The notes below the pieces were generated by a model, which saw only the letters and a list, made by a program, of their open reading frames with translations, was not told the origin of the DNA and searched no databases. A stretch of 64,000 nt of DNA from Roseibium algicola. Lineage in GTDB: Bacteria > Pseudomonadota > Alphaproteobacteria > Rhizobiales > Stappiaceae. Each line of letters starts with the position of its first letter. Position 1 is the first letter of the stretch. Positions 18,086-25,487 of the stretch are shown here, in pieces. The position numbers were made by a program, and so were the translations under genes. The stretch lies in NCBI RefSeq assembly GCF_001999245.1, contig NZ_CP019630.1:930001-994000 (forward strand), in the 5' to 3' direction.

Positions 18086-18616
18086 TTAAATCATTCTACC
18101 GAGAACACCGTCCTTGCGCACAAGACCGTGATGAAGCGCGGCGGCAATATGCAGCACCACGGCGGCAGTGAAGAGCAGCCCGAGCGCAAGATGAATCTGA
18201 AAAAGCTGGTCTGCCAACGCACGGTCCTTGGCGACAATCGCCGGCATGGTGAACAGGCCGAAGACCGAGATTGCCGCACCGTAGGCGGAGGTAGCCACCC
18301 ACCCGATGAAGGGATTGACCAGCAGAAAACCGTACAGAAAGGCATGGGTAGCCTTGGCGGCAAATTGCTGCCAGAGCGGCATGCCTTCCGGCAAGGGGGC
18401 GGGTTTGTGGGTCAGCCGAAAACCGAGACGTACCAGGGTCAATATCATCAACACGATGCCGACCGAGCGATGGTAATCAAACAGCTGGTTCTGCAAGGGG
18501 CCGCTGTCGATCCGGATCATGACAAGGCCGGCAGGCACCATTGTCAGCACCAGAATGGCGGTCAGCCAATGGATCAGCCGGGCAATCGGGCTATAGCGTT
18601 CATCACTTGCGCCCAT
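18086..18616 (-). CDS. Cytochrome b561 family protein
   Basis: A 176-residue inner-membrane di-heme cytochrome with four hydrophobic helices. Candidate heme-ligand histidines occur in ARLIHWL, FDYHRSVG, IHLALG and VLHIAAALHHG. Bacterial members transfer electrons from quinol, often to superoxide or a periplasmic partner. The start at 18616 is preceded by GGAGAGGAGAGG, which is better than the upstream in-frame ATG at 18661. It lies between the two halves of the biosynthetic region, 87 bases after the methyltransferase gene. It could supply electrons to the locus or be unrelated. Confidence 0.85.
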   Translation of the reverse strand: MGASDERYSPIARLIHWLTAILVLTMVPAGLVMIRIDSGPLQNQLFDYHRSVGIVLMILTLVRLGFRLTHKPAPLPEGMPLWQQFAAKATHAFLYGFLLVNPFIGWVATSAYGAAISVFGLFTMPAIVAKDRALADQLFQIHLALGLLFTAAVVLHIAAALHHGLVRKDGVLGRMI

Positions 18617-18703
18617 ATCGCACCTCTCCTCTCCTGCCTGCACACAGTTTAGGCAGACCACCCGGTTTCAACAAGTCCCGGAAGGAAGCCGGATACCCGT
18701 GTC

Positions 18704-19486
18704 TTACGGCAAGGCAGTGAAATCGACGTGACCGACGCTGAGAGTGAGTTGACCGGAAGTGATGTGTTCCTGCCGCAGCGACCACCATTGCGCCAGTTCC
18801 GTCTCGTCCAGCGCGACTTCCCTGCCGACGTTGCACCAGCCCCCGAGAAGCTCTTTCAGGAAATCCGCTGACGAACTGTCTGCCTGCCAGTCAGACCGGC
18901 CCTGCACCACCTTGTAGCCTCGATCCCGAAACAGTTCGATGGCACGCATGGCAGCGGCCGGACCGAGGGCTGGACCAAACCCCTTGTCAGACAGCTGATG
19001 CGTGTTGTGTGCGGCCAACAACGCGGCATCTAAGGGAAGTTGCGGGGTGAACACCGCGCGGCCATCGTAGGTCAGGCTTGCCAGAAACGGTTTTCGCGCC
19101 TTCACGACCTGATCGACCAACCGGACAAGAAACGGCTCTGCGACCAAGTCCAGAAAAGCGGATGTAGTCACCGCGTCAACCTCGGCAAACGGCAGCTCCT
19201 CCAGATCGCTCGCAAGGTCGATCTGCCGCGTTGTTACCCTGTCCTGCCAGCGCTGCCCGGCAACTTCCAACAGAGCCGGATCGTAATCGGTCAAAAGCCA
19301 TTCGATCGAAGTGCCTCGATGCCGAGCAAAAGCCGAGACAGTCGAGCCTGCTCCACTTGCGAGATCCATTATGCGCATCGGTTGACTGCCGAGAGCCGTG
19401 AAGAATGCGGTTTCAACGTCCTCATTGCGAGCCGCCAGATCGACCGGTTCGCGCAAGGCAAGCCATGCTGGAGAAAAACCACTCAT
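18704..19486 (-). CDS. Class I SAM-dependent methyltransferase
   Basis: A 260-residue Rossmann-fold methyltransferase. Motif I is DLASGAGS at 41-48, the acidic post-I residue is in LLTDYDP near 64-70, and a further motif ELPFAEVDAVTTSAFLDLV spans about 96-114. The substrate is unknown. Its ATG overlaps the stop of the glycosyltransferase gene by four bases (ATGA), so it is translationally coupled to GT4, the PTPS-like gene and the dehydrogenase. It probably methylates the sugar or the aglycone made by this gene set; that is inference. Confidence 0.8.
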   Translation of the reverse strand: MSGFSPAWLALREPVDLAARNEDVETAFFTALGSQPMRIMDLASGAGSTVSAFARHRGTSIEWLLTDYDPALLEVAGQRWQDRVTTRQIDLASDLEELPFAEVDAVTTSAFLDLVAEPFLVRLVDQVVKARKPFLASLTYDGRAVFTPQLPLDAALLAAHNTHQLSDKGFGPALGPAAAMRAIELFRDRGYKVVQGRSDWQADSSSADFLKELLGGWCNVGREVALDETELAQWWSLRQEHITSGQLTLSVGHVDFTALP

Positions 19487-20535
19487 CGCCCAGTATCCTG
19501 CAACAGGTCTGCAAACTTCCGTGCCGCATCCGTCCAGTCCGGCAAGAGTTCAGCAGCCTTTCTGGCTTCAGTGCTCAATCCCGCACGTTTCTCGCGGTAG
19601 GAGATGAGTGTTTCGAGCGCGTCACGCAAAGCATCGACATCCTCGACGCCGCAGTAGATGGCAGCCTTCTCCGGAAGTGTTTCCTTCACCGCGCCGCCAC
19701 CGCTACCGATTACCGGCAAACCGTGGGCAAGCGCTTCGGTATAAGCCATGCCGTAGCCCTCATACCGGCTTGCGAGCACGAATACCTCTGCCGAGCGATA
19801 AAAGTCGCCAAGGTCTTGCGCCGGAACAGCCCCGTGAAAGGTAATCCTGTCGAGAAGTTCCAGCTCACGCGCCTGGCCTAAGAGCGCCTGGTAACATTCA
19901 GGATCCGCCTCAAGCCCGCCGACGATATCCAGATGCCAACGCAACTCCTTGAGGCTTGCAAGCGCGGTCAGCAAGAGATCGTAGCCCTTGCGTGGCAGCA
20001 AGGTGCCGACCGACAACAGCCTCGTGACGTCGTTCTGTGGTCGTTCATACGGCTCAGGCTTTTCCGTGCCGGGCAGAACTGCGGTGATGCGGTCCGAAGA
20101 TATACCGAAAAGCTCTTCAACCTGGGTGCCTGTTGCGGGACTGGTCACGATGACATGACGGGCAAAAGCCAGCACTTTGTTTTCGCTCTGGAAAAGGGCT
20201 TCAGCCTGTTCCTTCGACAAACCGTTTTCGACACAGAGCGGGTGGTGCACAAGCGCAATGAGAGTGATCCGGTCCTGCAGTCTTTCCATGGCTCCCGCCA
20301 TTACACCAAGTGCGAGACCGTCGACGACAACAAGCGACCCTTCCGGCACCGACGACAGCCGGGCTTCGGCTTGCCGAAGCGTTTCTTCGGTGGGAAACGG
20401 AAAGCCGTCCCCAAGCGAAACCAGATCAACCTCCCAGCCAAGCGTGCGCAGACCGGCGACGATCCTGCGATCGTAGCCGTAGCCACCGGTCGGTGTGTTG
20501 AAATCTCCGGGATAAGCAAAGACAAGCGCGGGCAT
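19483..20535 (-). CDS. GT4-family glycosyltransferase
   Basis: A 350-residue GT-B glycosyltransferase. The acceptor-side glycine-rich loop TPTGGYGYD is at about 14-22, and the donor site has the EX7E pattern at E259 and E267 (EGYGMAYTE) followed by GLPVIGS. It is encoded between a PTPS-like gene (six-base gap) and a methyltransferase gene (four-base overlap). Related GT4 enzymes glycosylate lipids, exopolysaccharides or small molecules, including pterins in cyanobacteria. Context with a pterin-fold protein makes a small-molecule acceptor worth considering, but glycan synthesis remains equally possible. Confidence 0.85.
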   Translation of the reverse strand: MPALVFAYPGDFNTPTGGYGYDRRIVAGLRTLGWEVDLVSLGDGFPFPTEETLRQAEARLSSVPEGSLVVVDGLALGVMAGAMERLQDRITLIALVHHPLCVENGLSKEQAEALFQSENKVLAFARHVIVTSPATGTQVEELFGISSDRITAVLPGTEKPEPYERPQNDVTRLLSVGTLLPRKGYDLLLTALASLKELRWHLDIVGGLEADPECYQALLGQARELELLDRITFHGAVPAQDLGDFYRSAEVFVLASRYEGYGMAYTEALAHGLPVIGSGGGAVKETLPEKAAIYCGVEDVDALRDALETLISYREKRAGLSTEARKAAELLPDWTDAARKFADLLQDTGR

Positions 20536-20541
20536 GAGTTG

Positions 20542-20940
20542 TCAGATCCCAGCTTCGTACCAGGCGCGCGCGACGTGGGATTCGGAAATCGTCACGCGGA
20601 TCGCCTTCAGTTCAGATCCCGGACGTCCGAGCTTGTCCGCTCTGGCAGCCTTGGCCAGGTGATCATGGATGTGCTTTGTCAGAAACTCGGTCGTGGTGTT
20701 GATGCCCGCAAATTCCGGCACCTCGTCGAGGTTCTTGTAATTCAGAGGCTGCAGGACTTGCTTCAACGCATCATGCGCCCGGCCGATGTCGATCACCACG
20801 CCGTTGGCGTCAAGGCTGTCGGCCAGAAACGCGGCATCGATGACAAACGTGGCGCCGTGCAATGCCTGGGCCGGACCGAACAGTTCTCCCTTGAAGGAGT
20901 GGGCAATCATGACGTGATCGCGTACTTCAACTGCAAACAT
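20542..20940 (-). CDS. PTPS/QueD-fold protein with degenerate active site
   Basis: A 132-residue protein of the 6-pyruvoyl-tetrahydropterin synthase / 6-carboxytetrahydropterin synthase fold. Aligned by eye with E. coli QueD: the first two zinc histidines are kept (H14 in IAHSF, H28 in LHGA), but the third is Ala30. The catalytic Cys position is Ala24. The catalytic Asp-His-His stretch reads N67-Y68-K69. The pterin-anchoring glutamate appears to be kept as E120 (ISES), as is the TTEFL helix. It therefore looks like a pterin-binding relative that cannot do standard PTPS or QueD chemistry. It sits in a four-gene set with dehydrogenase, GT4 and methyltransferase genes. Confidence 0.8.
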   Translation of the reverse strand: MFAVEVRDHVMIAHSFKGELFGPAQALHGATFVIDAAFLADSLDANGVVIDIGRAHDALKQVLQPLNYKNLDEVPEFAGINTTTEFLTKHIHDHLAKAARADKLGRPGSELKAIRVTISESHVARAWYEAGI

Positions 20941-20978
20941 CTTATCATCCTGAAATCATGAGGAAAATTGAGAGCTTT

Positions 20979-22001
20979 TCAAATGACGGCTTGGTTGGTT
21001 CCGTCATATACGACGAGGGCGGCAAGCACATCTGACGCCTTGTTCAACAAATCGGGAAGACGATCCGGGAGCTCGGCAAACGCCACCTTGTGGGTGATGA
21101 GACGGTCGAGGGCAGGATCGGCCAGGAGGCCAAGAGCCGTTTCCAGTCTGCGGCGGTAAGTCCAGCGGGCCTGCCGATCGATCGGGATCGTTCCAACCTG
21201 ACTGGAAACAAGCTTCAGGCGGCGGCAGTGAAAGTCTGCTCCCAGCGGAGCCGTGACCGCATGCGCGCCGTACCAGCTCAGCTCGACGATGGACGTACCG
21301 TCGCCGGCACAGGCAAGCGCCGTCGCCAGTCCCGCCGACGTGGCGCTTGTGTGAAACACCAGATCCTGGTTAGCCGGCGCATCTTCCGGCAGTGCAAATT
21401 CCAGACCCAGCCCGATGGCAACTTCCGCTCGGTCAGGGTTTGTATCCACGACAGTTACTTTTGATCCGGGTAACCGTCCGGCAACGTATGCGGTCAAGAG
21501 ACCGACGACACCACCGCCGACCACGCAGATGTGATCCCCCGGTGATGGTTTTCCGTCCCATAACGCATTAAGTGCCGTTTCCATGTTGGCCGCCAAGACG
21601 GCTCTTTCGGCGGAAACGCCCTGGGGAACCGGCACGCACGACATGGAGGGGAGCGTAAAGACGCTTTGATGAGGGAAGAGAGAAAACACAAGACAGCCGT
21701 TGAGATCCGGGTCTCCTGCTATGACCCTGCCGACGTTTGCGTATCCGTATTTAACCGGAAACGGGAAATCTCCCTCTTGATGCGGCGCCCGCATGCGCTG
21801 CCATTCACTCGACGGAACGTCGCCGCGAAAGACAAGGCCTTCCGTTCCCCGGCTTATCCCGCTAAAGAGCGTTTCGACCAGCACTTCGCCGGTTTGCATC
21901 TCATTCAAGGAAACAGTCTCCAGTCCGCATCGACCGGGCTCGGTGTACCACAGCGCCTGCGGTTTACCTGTGTCGCGCGTCACCGGTACGTCTGCGGTCA
22001 T
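20979..22001 (-). CDS. Medium-chain dehydrogenase/reductase without catalytic zinc ligands
   Basis: A 340-residue MDR-superfamily oxidoreductase. The N-terminal region has SGISRGTE (47-54), as in BchC-like and related zinc-independent members, where alcohol dehydrogenases carry the zinc-binding Cys. The cofactor-binding Rossmann motif is GGGVVG at 162-167, with VDTNPDR just after, which suits NAD. The structural zinc Cys cluster is also missing. It is the first gene of the set dehydrogenase, PTPS-like, GT4, methyltransferase, and is divergent from opgH with 99 bases between starts. Start signal: AAAGG directly before the ATG and GAGG further up. The substrate is unknown. Confidence 0.75.
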   Translation of the reverse strand: MTADVPVTRDTGKPQALWYTEPGRCGLETVSLNEMQTGEVLVETLFSGISRGTEGLVFRGDVPSSEWQRMRAPHQEGDFPFPVKYGYANVGRVIAGDPDLNGCLVFSLFPHQSVFTLPSMSCVPVPQGVSAERAVLAANMETALNALWDGKPSPGDHICVVGGGVVGLLTAYVAGRLPGSKVTVVDTNPDRAEVAIGLGLEFALPEDAPANQDLVFHTSATSAGLATALACAGDGTSIVELSWYGAHAVTAPLGADFHCRRLKLVSSQVGTIPIDRQARWTYRRRLETALGLLADPALDRLITHKVAFAELPDRLPDLLNKASDVLAALVVYDGTNQAVI

Positions 22002-22022
22002 CCTTTATCCTCTGCGGTCATC
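21991..22022. repeat. 12-bp direct repeat across a gene start
   Basis: TCTGCGGTCATC occurs at 21991-22002 and again at 22011-22022. The first copy includes the start codon of the dehydrogenase gene (minus strand). The duplicated copy upstream brings a second ATG, out of frame with the gene. It may be a small tandem duplication or a binding site. Confidence 0.6.
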
Positions 22023-22100
22023 AACCCTTGCCTTTGTCAACGTTAGGACATTTTGACATGCGCACTATTGCGATGATCGCTCCGATTGGAAGTCAAAAAA

Positions 22101-23921
22101 ATGTTTCGGGTCTTTGACATGCCAAAATTCAATGGATCAATTGCTCCTATGACCGCACGGCGTTTGACGTTCGCGGCCCTTATCGGGCTCAGTTTTGCCG
22201 GCCTCGCCACCTTGATGACGCTGACGCTTTCTCCTGGTGGATATACGGCGCTCGACCTTTTCATTCTTGTCTGCTTCATGATCACCCTGCCCTGGACCAT
22301 CATAGGTTTCTGGAATGCGGTGATCGGCCTCCTCATCATGCGGCTTTCCAGAAACCCTGCTGATGCAGTCTGCCCGATCGAGCACGGCGACCCCACACAG
22401 CCGCTGCGAAGCTCGACAGCGCTGCTGTCCTGTGTCCGCAACGAAGATACTGAAAGCCTGGAAACCAATCTGAACGCCATCGTGTCTCACTTGATACGCG
22501 CAGGCGAAGCAGACCGGTTCACCCTTTATGTGCTCAGCGACACCAATATGGACGACGTTGCCCTTCAGGAGCAGCAGATGACGTCCCGGCTGAAAGATCG
22601 CTTCGAAGGCCAGATGGAGGTGGTCTATCGGCGGCGCACGGACAATCGCGGTTTCAAGGCCGGCAACATCGAAGACTTCTGCGAACGTTGGGGCGATCGA
22701 CACGAGTTTGCACTGGTGCTGGATGCCGACAGCTACATGTCGGCCGACGCCATTGTCGGACTGGTGCGGCGCATGGAAGCCAATCCCCGGCTCGGCATTC
22801 TGCAAAGTCTTGTGGTTGGCCTTCCAACAGACAGCGCCTTTGCCCGCGTCTTCCAGTTCGGCATGCGGCTTGGCATGCGTTCCTACACCATCGGCAGTGC
22901 CTGGTGGCAGGGTGACTGCGGCCCCTACTGGGGACACAACGCCATCTTGCGGATCAAACCTTTCAAGGAAAGCTGCCGTCTGCCGGAACTGCCCGGGAAG
23001 GGCCCGCTCTCGGGAACCATTCTTTCCCATGATCAGGTGGAAGCCGTCCTGATGCGCCGCGCCGGCTACGAAGTGCGCGTACTGCCGCTCGAAACGGGTA
23101 GCTATGAAGCCAATCCGCCTCATCTGCTGGAGTTTATCCGCCGTGACCTGCGCTGGTGCCAGGGCAACCTGCAATACCGCCGGCTGATCGGGCTTCCTGG
23201 CCTCAAACCCGTTAGCCGGATGCAGCTGGTGCTGGCTATCCTGATGTTCCTCGGCTCTCCTGCGTGGCTGGGCTTCATGACATCGGCGGCCATCCTCGGC
23301 ATGGTCACTGACTACATGCCATATCGCCCTGACACTGGTGCCCTGCTCTTCTTCACCGTCCTGACGATGGTGTTCGCGCCGAAACTGGCAACCGTCGCCG
23401 ACGTGCTCGCCCGTCCGGACCTTCGCAAGGCCTTCGGCGGGCCGATACGTGTCGTCGTGAGCGTTCTTGCGGAAATCGTCTATTCGGCAATGCTGGCACC
23501 GATCATGGCCGTGGCGCACTCACTGTTCATGGGTGGGCTCCTGTTCGGCAAAACCATCGGCTGGGGTGCGCAGGCACGTGGTGTCCAACGACTGCCGGTC
23601 TTGCTGGCAGCCCGCAAGCTCTGGCCGCAGACACTCTTCGGACTTGCAGGTCTTGCCTGGCTTTCCACCCAGCCTATCGATCTGGTGTGGCCGGTCATTC
23701 CCGTGGCCATCGGGCCGCTTCTGGCAGCTGTCATCGCGGTGACAACCTCGACCAGAACACTTGGCCAGATCGCGATCCGTTCAACCCTGTGGCGTATTCC
23801 CGAAGAGACCAATCCACCTGCAGAGCTCGCAGACCTTCACCTGCTGGCGCTTACCAAAGGTGCGGTCGCCGTCCAGCAGCAAGGGCTCGTTCAGGGCGAT
23901 GCCAATCCGGCGAAGGCCTGA
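22101..23921 (+). CDS. opgH: Glucan biosynthesis glucosyltransferase OpgH (MdoH)
   Basis: A 606-residue inner-membrane GT2 processive transferase of the OpgH family, which makes the beta-1,2/1,6-linked backbone of osmoregulated periplasmic glucans from UDP-glucose. Two TM helices lie before the catalytic domain. The catalytic signatures are VLDADS (first Asp pair), the acidic HDQVE motif and RRDLRWCQGN (QxxRW-like), followed by about five to six TM helices. It is shorter than the gammaproteobacterial protein and typical for alphaproteobacteria. ATG at 22101 is chosen because GGAAG lies eight bases upstream. No opgG partner is adjacent, so it may serve the divergent biosynthetic genes or act with an unlinked opgG. 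Confidence 0.85.
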   Translation: MFRVFDMPKFNGSIAPMTARRLTFAALIGLSFAGLATLMTLTLSPGGYTALDLFILVCFMITLPWTIIGFWNAVIGLLIMRLSRNPADAVCPIEHGDPTQPLRSSTALLSCVRNEDTESLETNLNAIVSHLIRAGEADRFTLYVLSDTNMDDVALQEQQMTSRLKDRFEGQMEVVYRRRTDNRGFKAGNIEDFCERWGDRHEFALVLDADSYMSADAIVGLVRRMEANPRLGILQSLVVGLPTDSAFARVFQFGMRLGMRSYTIGSAWWQGDCGPYWGHNAILRIKPFKESCRLPELPGKGPLSGTILSHDQVEAVLMRRAGYEVRVLPLETGSYEANPPHLLEFIRRDLRWCQGNLQYRRLIGLPGLKPVSRMQLVLAILMFLGSPAWLGFMTSAAILGMVTDYMPYRPDTGALLFFTVLTMVFAPKLATVADVLARPDLRKAFGGPIRVVVSVLAEIVYSAMLAPIMAVAHSLFMGGLLFGKTIGWGAQARGVQRLPVLLAARKLWPQTLFGLAGLAWLSTQPIDLVWPVIPVAIGPLLAAVIAVTTSTRTLGQIAIRSTLWRIPEETNPPAELADLHLLALTKGAVAVQQQGLVQGDANPAKA

Positions 23922-24030
23922 CACGGATCAGGCTCGCGCACTGGGACCTGCCTAGTCCTTTGAGGGCTGGGTGACACCAGGTGAACCGTCCAAAGCCTCC
24001 TTGCTGGCTGAACGCGCCGCATACGAACCA

Positions 24031-24060
24031 AAAGACCGGCCTCGCAGCCGGTCTTTTTGC
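24031..24060. terminator. Bidirectional rho-independent terminator
   Basis: Perfect 10-bp stem AAAGACCGGC (24031-24040) and GCCGGTCTTT (24047-24056) with a 6-base loop, A-rich on one side and a T run on the other. It lies between the convergent opgH and ptsN genes and can serve both. Confidence 0.85.
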
Positions 24061-24080
24061 GTCAGAGACTTTGAAACGGA

Positions 24081-24548
24081 TTAAGCCGCGTTGGAAGAAG
24101 CCAACGGCTGGGTCAGAAGATCGTAGATCTCTTGCGCATCATGGGACGCGCGAATGCCCTGGGTGACAGCGCCGTCGCGGAGCTGGCGTGCAATTCGGGC
24201 CAGAGCCTTCAAATGGTCGGCACCAGCGCCTTCCGGCGCCAGAAGCAGAAACACCAGGTCAACCGGCTCATCATCGAGAGCATCGAAATCGACTGGTTTT
24301 TCCAACTTCGCGAACAGTCCTACCAGACGGTCGAGCCGTGTCAGCTTGCCGTGCGGGATCGCAATGCCGTGACCGACACCTGTAGAGCCCAAACGTTCGC
24401 GCTGAAGAAGCGTGTCGAAGATTTCCCGTTCGGAAAGACCGGTCAGTTCAGACGCCTTACCGGCGAGTTCCTGAATTGCCTGTTTTTTGCTTTTGGCCTT
24501 GAGCCCGGCAATTACCGCGTCTTTACCCAGAAGATCACCAAGATCCAT
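24081..24548 (-). CDS. ptsN: PTS IIA-like nitrogen-regulatory protein PtsN
   Basis: A 155-residue EIIA-Ntr domain. The phospho-accepting histidine is His66 in GIAIPHGK. It is the last phospho-acceptor of the PTS-Ntr chain (PtsP, NPr, PtsN), which regulates potassium transport, carbon/nitrogen balance and envelope functions in alphaproteobacteria. It is encoded downstream of hpf and rpoN, the classic rpoN-linked arrangement, and ends at a bidirectional terminator. Confidence 0.95.
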   Translation of the reverse strand: MDLGDLLGKDAVIAGLKAKSKKQAIQELAGKASELTGLSEREIFDTLLQRERLGSTGVGHGIAIPHGKLTRLDRLVGLFAKLEKPVDFDALDDEPVDLVFLLLAPEGAGADHLKALARIARQLRDGAVTQGIRASHDAQEIYDLLTQPLASSNAA

Positions 24549-24608
24549 TAGTCCGCCTACAAGTTTCAGAAGCCGGCTTCCCTGAGGAAGCCGACCCCAT
24601 CCGCATCC

Positions 24609-25196
24609 TTATTCGGCAGCCTGATTGGCTACCAATGCTGGATCTATCCAGCCAATATTGCCGTCTGGCCTGCGATAGACAACATTGACACCGCCATTTG
24701 CCGCGTTTTTGAACAACACGACCGGCGCTTCGGTCAGATCCAGCTCCATTACCGCCATACCGACGGTCATCGTTTTAACTTTCGCGGAAGTTTCGGCAAT
24801 CACCAGCGGATTGAAATCCACCGGCACTTCCTCGTCTTCCTCGGGCGAAGCCAGCACATAAGATGCTGCTTCCAGAGCCTCCCGGTCGTGGCCGTTGGGG
24901 CCATGATGGTCCTTCAGCTTGCGCTTGTAGCGGCGAAGCCGCTTTTCGATCTTTTCCGCAGCCATATCGAAACTGGCGCGCGGGTCCTGATCCTGCGCGG
25001 ACACTTGAAGCACAATACCGGTGTCCAAATGCAGGCTGCATTCAGACTTGAAGCCTGTGCCCTCCCTGCTGAGCGTAACGTGGCCTGTGAAGCCGCCTGT
25101 GAAATATTTTTCCAGAGCGTCTTCGATTCGGTCTGTGACGTGGACGCGCAGTGCATCGCCTACATCGACATTCTTACCCGAAATCCGCAAAGCCAT
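24609..25196 (-). CDS. hpf: Ribosome hibernation promoting factor, long form
   Basis: A 195-residue long-form HPF/RaiA protein: an N-terminal ribosome-binding domain (about 1-100) and a C-terminal dimerisation domain (about 140-195, PVVLFKNAANGGVNVVYRR). The long form makes 100S ribosome dimers in stationary phase. ATG at 25196 is preceded by AGAGG; the frame extends upstream without protein-like sequence. The 291-base gap from rpoN suggests its own promoter in addition to any read-through. Confidence 0.93.
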   Translation of the reverse strand: MALRISGKNVDVGDALRVHVTDRIEDALEKYFTGGFTGHVTLSREGTGFKSECSLHLDTGIVLQVSAQDQDPRASFDMAAEKIEKRLRRYKRKLKDHHGPNGHDREALEAASYVLASPEEDEEVPVDFNPLVIAETSAKVKTMTVGMAVMELDLTEAPVVLFKNAANGGVNVVYRRPDGNIGWIDPALVANQAAE

Positions 25197-25487
25197 GGGG
25201 ACCTCTTCTTTTTCTATTGACCGATAGGTCACCGGCGTTGCCGCCGGTGTTGAAACGCGAGACGTTTCAAGCTTACAGAATGGACCAGTCAGCGCCGAAG
25301 CGCCATCCCCTGTTTACGTCACGAGGGCGGTGCTATAATTGCGCTCGCTCAAAGAGTCAATTGATTATGAATTAAAGAAACAAAGTTGAAAAAGAGCCGT
25401 GTAATTGCCTTGTATTGTTTCAGTGGAAATCTCTGAAACATTTTAAATATTGCACCATTGAGCCCTAACGGCAGATCACATCAGGAC
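25197..25487. promoter_or_regulatory. hpf upstream region with an inverted repeat
   Basis: A 291-base AT-rich gap between rpoN and hpf. It holds the perfect inverted repeat TGTTTCAG (25416-25423) N9 CTGAAACA (25433-25440), followed by TTTTAAAT on the plus strand. On the transcribed minus strand the T run is not on the downstream side, so it is either a weak terminator of rpoN or an operator. No gene was recognised. Confidence 0.55.

Noticed and set aside
20542..20940. Calling the PTPS-like gene queD and linking it to queG at 48 kb
   Set aside because: The catalytic Cys, Asp/His and a zinc ligand are missing, and the genes are 28 kb apart in unrelated contexts.
22137..23519. A 460-codon open frame on the minus strand inside opgH
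   Set aside because: It is the antisense shadow of a GC-rich gene; its composition (His, Gln and Arg rich) is not protein-like and opgH is clearly real.
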